Assembly (NCBI GenBank): GCA_964413935.1
Contig: CAYPTY010000015.1
Coordinates: 20,229 to 84,228, forward strand
Direction of reading: 5' to 3'
Length of the DNA stretch: 64,000 bases
DNA from: CAYPTY01 sp964413935
GTDB lineage: Bacteria; Bacteroidota; Rhodothermia; Balneolales; Balneolaceae
Shown here: one piece after another, positions 44,378 to 53,215 of the stretch
Numbering within the stretch: the first letter of the stretch is position 1
Layout of the letters: each line of letters opens with the position of its first letter
The notes under the pieces: generated by a model
The model's input: the letters and a program-made list of their open reading frames with translations, nothing else
What the model was told of the DNA's origin: nothing
Database searches by the model: none
Translations under genes and position numbers: made by a program

Positions 44378-45898
44378 CTATTGAAATCCTAATTCCTGAA
44401 CTGCCAGCTCATTGATCAGGTCAGCCACATTGTTATTGCCGGTTAAATCGGTAAGATCGAGTGCAACATAGATCAGGTTACCTTCCCCGCTTTGTATCAC
44501 TACATCCTCAAATCCGGTGTAATCAATAAGCTGTCCGGTAATAATTTGCGCCCTGAAGTCAGCAGTATACAAAGCCCGGGCACCAGCCACCGCCTGCATA
44601 GGAGCTACGGTTGTTAGGGTACGTGTTATTTGCAATTCCGGGAGTCCGGCAAGAGTATCCACCGGGCTTACGAATCCATTTCTGAGTAAGCGAAAACTGG
44701 TTTGTATGCCTTCCACTTTTGCGATGTCGCCCACAGGCAGAAAATTAAAGACCTCATCCTGAGGGGTCAGAATCTTGGAAGGAATAGTTACAAAAAGGGT
44801 TCCTCCGTTTGACAGAAAATCAGTTGTGATATTCTGGGCGAAGGTTATGTTGCGATCCAGATTGTTGGAGAACCAGTAGATGTAGTCCCACTCGGCAAGC
44901 TCGGCACGCAGGGTCTCTAAATTACCCGGGAAGGCTTCAGAGATCCGCACTTTGGTACCACCGGCTGCCTCTCCGTCGTTAATAATAAGTACATCGGGTG
45001 TGATTCCATTTGCAGCCAGCTGCTGAAGGTGAAAAGCCTGATTGGCATTACTGTCATCACTATCATCATCATTCAGCATCAGAACTCTTGATTGACGGCT
45101 TTTGGCAAACCAGGTATGGCTCTGTACGGGACTCACCGCTCCCGAATTGTCAATCACGCGTATGTATGCCGTGTTTTCCTGGTCCAGAAAGATATTGGTA
45201 AATGTAATGGGTTCGGCGGGTATGGAAAGACCTGTACCCAATTTTACCTCCGCGGTAATCGGACCCGGTGTCTGATTCTCCATAAACAGAGTGACAAACG
45301 ACCGCCCTTCATCATCCTCGCTGGGAAGCGGTACCTGTACCCAGTTATTCTCGTTCAGGGTATCATTAAATGCAATTTCGATTCGGTCCAGTGAAACCAG
45401 TCCATCCTGATCCTGAACGGTCCAGCCAAAACTGGCTGTGGTGAAGGTGGTGTCAGGGGGAAGCTGATTGGAGTTAAACTCAATGGTGGGTACGGTGTTT
45501 CTAACCGGCAGTACGATGCGTGCACCGATTGGATCTCTGGCCTGTCGATTATCAACAGAACGGATCTTAAACAATACTGTGTCGGCAGCCTGTCCGGCGG
45601 TTATAGGTAAGGTAAAAATGCTGTCCGTTTTGGTAGTGAAGGTCCAGGCATTTTCTGAAGTATCATTTATAGCATATTCATAGCCCAGCAGATAACCATC
45701 CGGGTCGTTACCCCACCAGGAGAGATTGACCCGGCTTGAAAGCAGAGTATTTTCCGGCAGGTTAGCCTGATCAACGGTCAGACTGGTCGTCGGCAATTCA
45801 TTTTCTAATTCTTCTCCGGAAATGCCGCCTTGCTCGCAGCCTTTCAGGACAAAAATTGCAGAAAAGAGGAATAAGATGAAGAATCTGTCAGAGCGCAT
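44378..45898 (-). CDS. Lipoprotein with FnIII-like and GATase-like domains, unknown function
   Basis: Unknown function. ATG at 45898 is chosen because it gives a clean lipoprotein signal (MRSDRFFILFLFSAIFVLKGC, read in two parts; Cys21). The frame is also open up to a GTG at 45937, but that lies inside the terminator hairpin. The 506-residue protein has FnIII-like segments in the first half (VNLSWWGNDPDGYLLGYEYAI; DQDGLVSLDRIEIAF) and a second half with SRVLMLNDDDSDD, LAEWDYIYWFSNNL and FLSNGGTLFVTIPS, which resembles class I amidotransferase/ThuA-like folds seen in surface proteins. No catalytic Cys is obvious. It may be the SusD-like partner of the receptor in position, not in sequence. Confidence 0.75.
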   Translation of the reverse strand: MRSDRFFILFLFSAIFVLKGCEQGGISGEELENELPTTSLTVDQANLPENTLLSSRVNLSWWGNDPDGYLLGYEYAINDTSENAWTFTTKTDSIFTLPITAGQAADTVLFKIRSVDNRQARDPIGARIVLPVRNTVPTIEFNSNQLPPDTTFTTASFGWTVQDQDGLVSLDRIEIAFNDTLNENNWVQVPLPSEDDEGRSFVTLFMENQTPGPITAEVKLGTGLSIPAEPITFTNIFLDQENTAYIRVIDNSGAVSPVQSHTWFAKSRQSRVLMLNDDDSDDSNANQAFHLQQLAANGITPDVLIINDGEAAGGTKVRISEAFPGNLETLRAELAEWDYIYWFSNNLDRNITFAQNITTDFLSNGGTLFVTIPSKILTPQDEVFNFLPVGDIAKVEGIQTSFRLLRNGFVSPVDTLAGLPELQITRTLTTVAPMQAVAGARALYTADFRAQIITGQLIDYTGFEDVVIQSGEGNLIYVALDLTDLTGNNNVADLINELAVQELGFQ

Positions 45899-45910
45899 GA
45901 ACGCTTTATG

Positions 45911-45951
45911 AATATTAAAAAAAGAAGCCATGGGCACGAAGGCCCATGGCT
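45911..45951 (-). terminator. Intrinsic terminator between T9SS-protein and lipoprotein genes
   Basis: AGCCATGGGC (45926-45935) and GCCCATGGCT (45942-45951) form a 10-bp perfect stem with a 6-nt loop. On the minus strand it is followed by a run of T residues (TCTTTTTTTA). It lies just upstream of the lipoprotein ATG at 45898. Confidence 0.88.
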
Positions 45952-45965
45952 CATTTCAAAGCTGA

Positions 45966-48653
45966 TTACTTGATAAGCAGCATTTTCTTGGTTTGTGTGA
46001 AAGAACCGGCTTCGATTCTGTAAATGTACATACCACTAGCCAGACGGCTTGCGTCGAATTGTACAGTGTAAGAACCGGCAGCTCTTTGGTCATTCACCAG
46101 CGTAGCTACTTTCTGGCCAAGCATGTTGTAAATGGTAAGATTTACACGGCTTGCCTGGGGCAGATCAAAAGCAATGTTAGTGGACGGGTTGAATGGGTTC
46201 GGGTAGTTTTGCTCAAGAGCGAAAACAGTTGGAAGGCCATTCGCACCTTCTTCATTGGAAGTAGCCTGACCTCTTGTCAGGGTAATTCCGTAATACAGTT
46301 CATCATAAGACTGAGAACCAAAGTTGTAACCACCAGCTACAGGATAAGTGTTGTTTGAGTCAGAAACGCGTACGTTCCACACAAAATCAGCACTCTCACC
46401 AACAGCCAGTCCTGCAGATGCTAGTAGGTTATCTACAGTTGCGAAATCAAGTGTTACAGCTGCATCAGCACCACCACTGTTAGATGGAACAGCTACAACC
46501 TGTGATGTATCGGCAGCAAGGTAAAGTACCCATTCATAAGAGAGGGTATCACCATCGAAATCGCTGGTAGCGGCCCAAACAACATTCACATCAGTGGTAA
46601 CTTCTACACTTGCACCATCTTCGGGAGCAATAAGATCGAAATCAAGAGCCGGGAATGACCAGTCATCGCCCTGCAGGTCAGCAACACTTCTTGGAACCAG
46701 TTTGTGCTCACCAAAGGTAGAGGTCATGATACCGGAGATGGAAGTGAAGTTAGCACCATCTTTGATCTGACGGTTTACGCTGCCCGGGAATCCGGTTTCA
46801 CCAACAGCCTCAGAACGAGTGTCTTCATTGAAGATCACACCACCAAGGGTATTCGCACCGTTGGCAACCGTGAACTCACCAAATGATCCTTCATCAATAA
46901 AAGTAGCGTTTTCGAAACGAAGCAGCATACCTTCGTATGGCTCAGCTTCACCATTTGCTACGATAGCCGCAACATCATCAGAAAGAACAGATGGAATAGC
47001 CGCATCAACATCAGCACCGGTGCTTTCAACAGTGTAGGTCAGGCCTACCAGCTGAGTCAGTGTGGCACCAGTACTTGCAACAGAAGCTTCAGAAACCGCG
47101 GCACGGGTAATGTTAATTACATCGCCTCTTGACAGGTTAGAAGTCTGTGCTGTTTTCTCAAGGAAAATACCAGCCCATACAGCTGAAGTAGCATTGTTGT
47201 CGTGCACTACGATGATTCCGTCATCTTCATCAGATACGATAGTACCGGTAATGTTAACATCCAGAGTATCACCGGTTGCAAGTGGAGAAGCGCCGGCACC
47301 CAGGTCAGGAGTTCTCTGAATGACTGCAATGGTATTAATACCGCCATCAGAAACTACAAAATTCTGAGTTCCTACAGTCGGGAAGGAACCGCTTAAGCCG
47401 TCAGATCCGATGGATTCGATACTGAATCCAACAACATCCTGATCTGCAAGTGTTGGGAACGTGAATGAATATGTATCACCGGAAGTATTGGTCATGTCGG
47501 CAGTCACTTCTTCACCACCTGAAACGATGTAGGTTATTCGTACAGAATCAATAGTTACACCGGTAACCTGAGAAACAACATCGGCTGTAACTGTGATGTT
47601 ATCAGAAGATGCAAATACCGTTTTGTCAGGAGAAATCTGAACATTGTCGGTTAACGGTGGGGCACCGGTTACCTCGATGTCATTTGGCCATTCGAAAATA
47701 ACACCGCCACCGAGGTCGTCGCCATTGTTCAGGCGGGTGCTGTCTTGTGTCCAGAAGGTACCGTCTTCGAATGGGTTAATATTGAAGGTATCAAAACCGT
47801 CGGCATTGTCACCGGCAGGGTTATCGCCATTCAGTACAACAAAACCGCTCACATTAGCAACAGAACCTGAAGCCGGAGGTACAAAGTTGCCTTTACCACC
47901 ATTGGCTTCAGATCGTCTGAAGTTATAGCCGGCTCGGTAGCTGTCCAGGTTGTCGTTTCGTACACGGTTTGAAGTGTCATAAATCCAAACGCGTGATTCT
48001 TTGTCAAGCGCCCAGTTTGGACGATCGCCCAGTTCCTGTACAATTACGCTTGCGTCTTCAATTCTAACATAAGCACCATTGTACTTGGTGTAGTTAGCCA
48101 CGTTCACCTGATAGGTACCGTCACCATTGTTGGCATTCAGTTCATCAAGGGTAATTGTGATAGGCTCAAGCAGAGGAGCATACTCAGGGAAGTCCGCATT
48201 GGTGAAACCTACTTCAACAGCCTCTGCAGTCATGTTAAACTGAGCAGTGTTGCCAAAGAATTCAAGTCGTCCGGTGAAATCATAAATACCACCTCTGAGA
48301 AGGTTCTCAATAAGTGCAAGTTCAGACTCCACGATCTGAATTGACATACCGTCACGACCGTCTGGGTCATTCAGGGCAGTGGTATCGGTTACGAATACGT
48401 GAACTCGTCCGATAGTACCATCATCGGTGTCATAGGTAGCCAGGCCGGAAGAACGCGGGTTGGATACAACAACAGCGGTAAAGGTTACCAGTGAGTCTGC
48501 CAGTGGATGTGCTGAAATTTCAGCATCGGAACCATCGGTCAGTGGGGTTGGATAAGTGTTTAAGTCACGGATAGTGACTGATTGCTGGGCTGAAGCCATT
48601 ACCGGCAACAGTCCGACAAAGAGTAGCAATAGAATGCGTAGCGATTTTGCCAT
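45966..48653 (-). CDS. Large T9SS-secreted protein with OB-fold-like/DUF5689-type repeats
   Basis: Cell-surface or released protein of 895 residues. It has a signal peptide ([17 protein letters not shown]), then at least two beta-rich domains that read like the OB-fold/DUF5689 modules found beside extracellular nucleases ([17 protein letters not shown], about 50; [15 protein letters not shown], about 190; [17 protein letters not shown], about 590). Ig-like segments ([40 protein letters not shown]) and a full type A sorting domain ([37 protein letters not shown]) follow. No nuclease or hydrolase motif is visible. A very good ribosome site, AAGGAG five bases before the ATG, and a terminator behind the gene suggest strong expression. 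Confidence 0.83.
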   Translation of the reverse strand: MAKSLRILLLLFVGLLPVMASAQQSVTIRDLNTYPTPLTDGSDAEISAHPLADSLVTFTAVVVSNPRSSGLATYDTDDGTIGRVHVFVTDTTALNDPDGRDGMSIQIVESELALIENLLRGGIYDFTGRLEFFGNTAQFNMTAEAVEVGFTNADFPEYAPLLEPITITLDELNANNGDGTYQVNVANYTKYNGAYVRIEDASVIVQELGDRPNWALDKESRVWIYDTSNRVRNDNLDSYRAGYNFRRSEANGGKGNFVPPASGSVANVSGFVVLNGDNPAGDNADGFDTFNINPFEDGTFWTQDSTRLNNGDDLGGGVIFEWPNDIEVTGAPPLTDNVQISPDKTVFASSDNITVTADVVSQVTGVTIDSVRITYIVSGGEEVTADMTNTSGDTYSFTFPTLADQDVVGFSIESIGSDGLSGSFPTVGTQNFVVSDGGINTIAVIQRTPDLGAGASPLATGDTLDVNITGTIVSDEDDGIIVVHDNNATSAVWAGIFLEKTAQTSNLSRGDVINITRAAVSEASVASTGATLTQLVGLTYTVESTGADVDAAIPSVLSDDVAAIVANGEAEPYEGMLLRFENATFIDEGSFGEFTVANGANTLGGVIFNEDTRSEAVGETGFPGSVNRQIKDGANFTSISGIMTSTFGEHKLVPRSVADLQGDDWSFPALDFDLIAPEDGASVEVTTDVNVVWAATSDFDGDTLSYEWVLYLAADTSQVVAVPSNSGGADAAVTLDFATVDNLLASAGLAVGESADFVWNVRVSDSNNTYPVAGGYNFGSQSYDELYYGITLTRGQATSNEEGANGLPTVFALEQNYPNPFNPSTNIAFDLPQASRVNLTIYNMLGQKVATLVNDQRAAGSYTVQFDASRLASGMYIYRIEAGSFTQTKKMLLIK

Positions 48654-48689
48654 TATATCTCCTTGGGTTTTTTGGTTGGGTTGTTGATT

Positions 48690-50858
48690 TTACTTGATTA
48701 CTGCAAACTTTCCGGTTTGGACCTTACCACTATTCATATCCTTCACTGAGTAGAGGTAAAGTCCGGTAGTAACGTTTTGGTTGGCCTGTGACTGAAGATC
48801 CCAGGCTGCCTCACCACCTGCAAGAATGCGGGGATCATCACTAAACTGATTAAACCAGTTGATGCTGCCCTGATTATCGTTACTGTTGTGGGCAAACTCT
48901 GCCACAATCTCTCCGGCCAGAGTGTAAATTCTAATTTCTGCACGTTCCGGCAGGTTATAGAAATAAAGCTTTCTGGTATTCTCGGATAAGCCATCCCAGG
49001 CTGCATTCACACGGTAGGGATTTGGGTAAACGCCCACCTTGTATTCATCAGAAGAACTTCCAAAGTTTTCATTGACCTGTGTTCCGGGGAAAACACGAAC
49101 CGCATTTACGTTCACACTGCTCTCAAGACTGGATATGCGGAAAGTCTCTGATCCCCGGTCAAAAGCCGTAACGGAAAACTGATACTGCCAGCCACTCAGC
49201 AATCCGGAAATTTCATAAGCATAGGTGTAGGTGTTGGTATCACCGGGGAAGGTAACCGGCTCAGCAAGGCGAACCGCCTCTAAGCTGGTGTTAAAACCAA
49301 AATCGTTGTTGGGTATATCAAATTCCTGAATAAGACGTGGTGTGGGATTCAGGTCATCACCAAGGTCAGAACGATAGATGCGGTATCCCTCAAAATCCTG
49401 TTCACCGGATACCTGATCCACGGAGGCCTCCGCTCGTTCATCCCAATACAGAGTTACCTTGCCGGGCTCTAGTTCCACACGGATATTCGGATTATCGGGT
49501 GGAGTGGGAAACAGATAGCGATCAAGAGTGTTATTTCCATTTACATCCTCATCCGGATCAAGCACACCGTTGTTATTATTGTCTTCACCCTGAAAAACAC
49601 GATTCAGAGAATTGATGGTCTGAATAAGATTAACCTGCGAATCTTCATTATCAACCGGTTTCCCCGCCAGTCCCTGAAACTCATCGGGCTTGAGGGAAGC
49701 GTGATAAGAAAAATAAACCGTTATGGTCTCACCGGGCTGCACTTCCTGAAAAGGCCCGATGGAGAGAAAAGTGATGTAGTTACCCTGAGAAGTCTGACCG
49801 CCTGTACGCAGAGCTTCGCGAATGGGCGTGCCATCCAGCGTGGTCCCGTCTATTGACGGAGGTTCCGACATTCTCTGATAACGGTCGATGTCATCATTGG
49901 GACGGGTGAAATCACCGGTACCGGCACTGAACAACCAGTAGCTTGGTCTTACCTGAGGCGCCCGTACTCCATTATTTTCGAGGAATTCCTGATTTACAGG
50001 ATGGAAAAAATCATCCCGGTATTCGGCTCCCATCAGTGTGAGTCCGGCGTAGGTATTGATACTTGGATCGTCATTGGAGCCCGCATCAAACACATAAGCC
50101 GTGTAGAGCGAATCAATATATCCGAGGCCGTTTTTATTGAAGAAAGCTCCACCGCCATCCAAAGCAGAGTTCACATTCCTCACCACAAGGTCAGAATACA
50201 TGCCCACATACACACTATCCCAGACAAATCCATTGTCGTTTCCGGAATGAATCTGGCTGTTATTGGTGATGTCATAACGCAGGATGCTGAAATTCTCCGT
50301 GAAGGGGAACCCCCAGTTGTAGCTTTCCAGATGCACGTCAGCAAAAAGTGGCTGGGTATGGCCATTGATGGGCACAAAGGTGTTTCCATTGTCAATCACA
50401 ACCCGCTTATCGCTGAAATCCATGATCAGATCCTGCTGACTCACCCCAAGACCGGTTTCCTCCCCTTCCTCACGTATCTCACGATCTGCCGTGAATTCAA
50501 ATCCGGCAATACCCGTACGGAAACCGGCTGAGTTGGTCACAGATGAGGAAGAAACACGAATTTCACTGTTGTTGATGAAGGCGCCCAGCCAGATTCCGGC
50601 TTCAAATAAGTGCTCTGTACCTGTGTTATCCGGGTAGCGCATACTGAATCCGGCTTCAGGGTTGTTTCGAACATCGGGCTTGCCTATTGTTCCATAGTTA
50701 CTGAGCGATAAACCAAGGGTTCCGACTGTGGTTTCAGCTCTCTCGAAACGCTCCTGGGCTACAGAATCGGACGATAAAAGATGGAAACTAGCAACGAGGG
50801 CTAGCGCAGTTTTGATCAGTTTTGAAAGCAAGGTAGTAGCAGGTTTTTTGCAGGTCAC
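48690..50858 (-). CDS. T9SS-type secreted protein, first gene of the surface cluster
   Basis: Unknown function. The 722-residue product has a signal peptide (LIKTALALVASFHLLSSDSVAQ), a conserved-looking N-terminal part (TTVGTLGLSLSNYGTIGKPD, FEAGIWLGAF), an FnIII-like segment (NPNIRVELEPGKVTLYWDERA, about 470) and a C-terminal sorting-like domain (VGVYPNPYRVNAAWDG, AEIRIYTLAGEIV, GLYLYSVKD, GKFAVIK). The start is GTG at 50858; no ATG lies before the signal peptide. It is followed after 36 bp by the other cargo gene. YPNPY instead of YPNPFNP is a common variant of the sorting domain. Upstream the gene is separated by 63 bp from the glycosyltransferase pair. Confidence 0.8.
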   Translation of the reverse strand: MTCKKPATTLLSKLIKTALALVASFHLLSSDSVAQERFERAETTVGTLGLSLSNYGTIGKPDVRNNPEAGFSMRYPDNTGTEHLFEAGIWLGAFINNSEIRVSSSSVTNSAGFRTGIAGFEFTADREIREEGEETGLGVSQQDLIMDFSDKRVVIDNGNTFVPINGHTQPLFADVHLESYNWGFPFTENFSILRYDITNNSQIHSGNDNGFVWDSVYVGMYSDLVVRNVNSALDGGGAFFNKNGLGYIDSLYTAYVFDAGSNDDPSINTYAGLTLMGAEYRDDFFHPVNQEFLENNGVRAPQVRPSYWLFSAGTGDFTRPNDDIDRYQRMSEPPSIDGTTLDGTPIREALRTGGQTSQGNYITFLSIGPFQEVQPGETITVYFSYHASLKPDEFQGLAGKPVDNEDSQVNLIQTINSLNRVFQGEDNNNNGVLDPDEDVNGNNTLDRYLFPTPPDNPNIRVELEPGKVTLYWDERAEASVDQVSGEQDFEGYRIYRSDLGDDLNPTPRLIQEFDIPNNDFGFNTSLEAVRLAEPVTFPGDTNTYTYAYEISGLLSGWQYQFSVTAFDRGSETFRISSLESSVNVNAVRVFPGTQVNENFGSSSDEYKVGVYPNPYRVNAAWDGLSENTRKLYFYNLPERAEIRIYTLAGEIVAEFAHNSNDNQGSINWFNQFSDDPRILAGGEAAWDLQSQANQNVTTGLYLYSVKDMNSGKVQTGKFAVIK

Positions 50859-50921
50859 AAAAATAATGATTCACCCGTTGAATACCTCATTTCTGCGTAT
50901 TGTTAACACATTCTTAACAGG

Positions 50922-51611
50922 TCAATCGGAGAATACTGACTGATGAAAATGCTTCAGCATCTGCTGTCCTGCCCCTAAGTAGTACAGCCCCATGATGATA
51001 GCAAAAATGACCTGGGTTTTAATGATACCGGTTTTCCTGTATTTCCTTGCCGAGGTAATCATAGCAAACTTCGAAATCTGATAATCTCCCTTCTTCAGAA
51101 TACGCATGTAAATCTCCTGATCCTCCATCAGATAGAGCTTTTCGTTAAAGCCTCCAATTGATTTGAATACCCTTTTCCGGATAAACAGCCCCTGATCCCC
51201 AAATCGCAACCACCTGCTTTTGATGGCAGTGAACATACTGTAAAAACGAAGGAACAGGGATTCACTGTCAAACCCCAGCCTGAAACATCCGGCTTCGTAC
51301 TCTGAGAGTATGTTTTTGATTTCACGGTAAAAAGCTTTGGGCAACCTGGAGTCCACATGCAGAAAAAACAGATGATCAGTGCTTGCTATTTCCGCACCTG
51401 CATTCATCTGATATCCTCTTCCTGCTTTTTGGGTTTCGATCGGTTCAAGCCCATATTTTCTGCAGATATCCACTGTGGCGTCGGTACTGCCACCATCAGC
51501 AACAATAATTTCGAAGTGTGAACGCCTGGGGTGATTCATCAACTGCTCCAGCAATAAACCAATGTGTTCTTCCTCGTTCAGAACCGGAATAACGATACTC
51601 AGATCTTTCAT
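50922..51611 (-). CDS. TIGR04283-type family 2 glycosyltransferase
   Basis: GT-A fold glycosyltransferase. The 229-residue protein starts SIVIPVLNEEEHIG (5-18) and has IVADGGSTDATVDICR (34-49), KAGRGYQMNAGAE and FLHVDSRLP with the DxD-like His-Val-Asp, all marks of the TIGR04283 family named for arsenosugar synthesis. A hydrophobic C-terminal stretch (VIFAIIMGLYYLGAGQ) may attach it to the membrane. Its start overlaps the end of the TIGR04282 gene by 4 bp, a pairing that is usual for these two families. The arsenic methyltransferase and radical SAM partners are not in the window, so the actual product is open. Confidence 0.87.
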   Translation of the reverse strand: MKDLSIVIPVLNEEEHIGLLLEQLMNHPRRSHFEIIVADGGSTDATVDICRKYGLEPIETQKAGRGYQMNAGAEIASTDHLFFLHVDSRLPKAFYREIKNILSEYEAGCFRLGFDSESLFLRFYSMFTAIKSRWLRFGDQGLFIRKRVFKSIGGFNEKLYLMEDQEIYMRILKKGDYQISKFAMITSARKYRKTGIIKTQVIFAIIMGLYYLGAGQQMLKHFHQSVFSD

Positions 51612-52210
51612 CTTCCTAACCGATCTTTTAACCGCAGCCAGTCTTCTTCACGGTCAACGTCACTGAGTTCGGGTAGCAGGTGATGATCCAGGTTCAGCTT
51701 TTCCAGCTCCTTCAGTGCTTCTTTCAGCACATTGCCGTGACTCCAGGCCTTACCCACTAAAAGGTCTCTGTTCGCCTTTTTTAAGCCAATCAGATAATAT
51801 CCTCCATCGCTTGCCGGGCCAAATACGGCATCATGTTTTTTCAGCTGTTCACAGGCTTCCGTTAGTACCTCTTCGTTCAGACCGGGGCAATCGCTGCCAA
51901 TGATAATTACCGGGGAATCTGCTTGTTCAGCAAAGGATTTTTCGAAGGCGTGATACATACGCTGACCCAGATCTGTTCCCTGCTGCCTTTTCAGGTCGAG
52001 ATTAAATCTATCGAAAAATGGGTGTTCGGTGTTCTCTTCTGCAAGCCAGATTTCAGTCTTCAGACCGGATAACTGAGCGACCTGAATGGTATGCTCTAGC
52101 AAATGAATATAGATCTTCAGGGCCCTTTCTTCTCCAACACCACGGGCAAGACGTGTTTTGACTTTGCCCTGAACCGGAGTTTTTGCAAAAATGAGCAGCC
52201 TGCAATTCAT
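51608..52210 (-). CDS. TIGR04282-type (DUF2064) glycosyltransferase/nucleotidyltransferase-like protein
   Basis: The 200-residue protein has LLIFAKTPVQGKVKTRLARGVG (5-26), IIIGSDCPGLNEEVL, and FGPASDGGYYLIGLKK, the set seen in DUF2064/TIGR04282 proteins that accompany TIGR04283. The fold is that of nucleotide-sugar or CofC-like transferases. The two genes overlap by 4 bp and are translated together. The substrate is unknown; arsenosugar synthesis is the family name, not a conclusion from this locus. Confidence 0.87.
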   Translation of the reverse strand: MNCRLLIFAKTPVQGKVKTRLARGVGEERALKIYIHLLEHTIQVAQLSGLKTEIWLAEENTEHPFFDRFNLDLKRQQGTDLGQRMYHAFEKSFAEQADSPVIIIGSDCPGLNEEVLTEACEQLKKHDAVFGPASDGGYYLIGLKKANRDLLVGKAWSHGNVLKEALKELEKLNLDHHLLPELSDVDREEDWLRLKDRLGR

Positions 52211-52240
52211 AGTAGCCGAAAGGGCATGGTTTTACAAGAT

Positions 52241-53104
52241 TCAGGCTACAGGCAGGTTGATCTGAGTTCCCTCTTTCACAAATTCCACACTGTCAAATAC
52301 CTGCCCCCATTCACTTTTTACGTTTTTATCAAGGGTGAGCATGAACTCATCATCATGGTCCGGGTCATGATGGGTAAGAAAAAGACGTTTTACATTCGCT
52401 TCTTTGGCAAGTTTTACGACACGTTCCCAGGCTGAGTGTCCCCATCCTATGCGGTCGGCGTAAACCTCCTCTGAGTACTGGGAATCGTGAATCAGCACAT
52501 CAGCATCTCTGAAAAATTCTCTGAACTCTGATATAACATCCTCAGCAAGAGGTGTATCTGCGTTAGGCAGTTCGTTATCAGGAGCAAAAACAATGACCAG
52601 TGAACCGATTCGAATTTTATACATGGCGGTATAAATGGTGTGATTGGCCCAGATAAATTCAATGGAGAATTTACCGAAATCCACCAATTTGCCTTCCTGA
52701 GTGTGACAATTAATGCTGGACTCCATCATATCCAGACTGATAGGGAAAAAGGTCTCGGCCAGATATTTGGTCAGCACCTTTTTACATCCACCCTGCAATT
52801 GCCTCGGCATGTGAATATTAAAAATGTTGCGCGGATCATAAAGCGGTTTAAAGAAGGGAAATCCCTGAATATGATCCCAATGAGGGTGTGTAATGAATAG
52901 GTGTCCTTTGAGTGAACCGTTACGGACGATGGAGTTTCCAAGATTTTGAATACCGGTTCCGCTGTCAAAAATCAGGAGTTCATCATGGTTCGGAATACTG
53001 ATTTGAATACAGGACGTATTTCCCCCGAACAGCATATTTCTGGTATTGGCACAGGGAGTAGAACCGCGAACCCCCCAGAATTTTATGTTTACAAATGAAT
53101 CCAA
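52241..53104 (-). CDS. MBL-fold metallo-hydrolase
   Basis: Zinc hydrolase of the beta-lactamase fold, in the group that includes RNase Z-like and cyclic-nucleotide phosphodiesterase-like proteins. The 287-residue protein has KFWGVRGSTPC (8-18), the metal motif THPHWDHIQG (His73, His75, Asp77, His78), DVLIHDSQY, GWGHSAWE and LTHHDPDHDD. GVRGS at the N-terminus and the late HHDPDHDD are typical of this subgroup in Bacteroidota, where it is often fused to or found with response regulators. The start codon is TTG at 53104; no ATG precedes the conserved FWGVRGS strand. No operon partner is clear, since 30 bp separate it from the transferase pair. Confidence 0.88.
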   Translation of the reverse strand: MDSFVNIKFWGVRGSTPCANTRNMLFGGNTSCIQISIPNHDELLIFDSGTGIQNLGNSIVRNGSLKGHLFITHPHWDHIQGFPFFKPLYDPRNIFNIHMPRQLQGGCKKVLTKYLAETFFPISLDMMESSINCHTQEGKLVDFGKFSIEFIWANHTIYTAMYKIRIGSLVIVFAPDNELPNADTPLAEDVISEFREFFRDADVLIHDSQYSEEVYADRIGWGHSAWERVVKLAKEANVKRLFLTHHDPDHDDEFMLTLDKNVKSEWGQVFDSVEFVKEGTQINLPVA

Positions 53105-53186
53105 AACTAAGACATAAACAACCCGTTTGTAACCTGCAGATGAAGCCTTTCTTCACTGTAAATAGTTAAAAAATATCACAATAAAT

Positions 53187-53215
53187 GATTCACTTAGCAA
53201 TTAGCTAAATGAATC
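53187..53215 (-). terminator. Terminator of the DUF349 gene
   Basis: GATTCA-c-TTAGC and GCTAA-a-TGAATC form an 11-bp stem with one mismatch and a 5-nt AATTA loop directly behind the DUF349 stop. On the minus strand the T-rich run comes about 15 nt later (ATATTTTTT), so it is a moderate terminator. Confidence 0.5.

Noticed and set aside
45899..45937. GTG start for the lipoprotein at 44378
   Set aside because: The extra codons lie in the terminator hairpin and its T run, and the signal peptide begins cleanly at ATG 45898.
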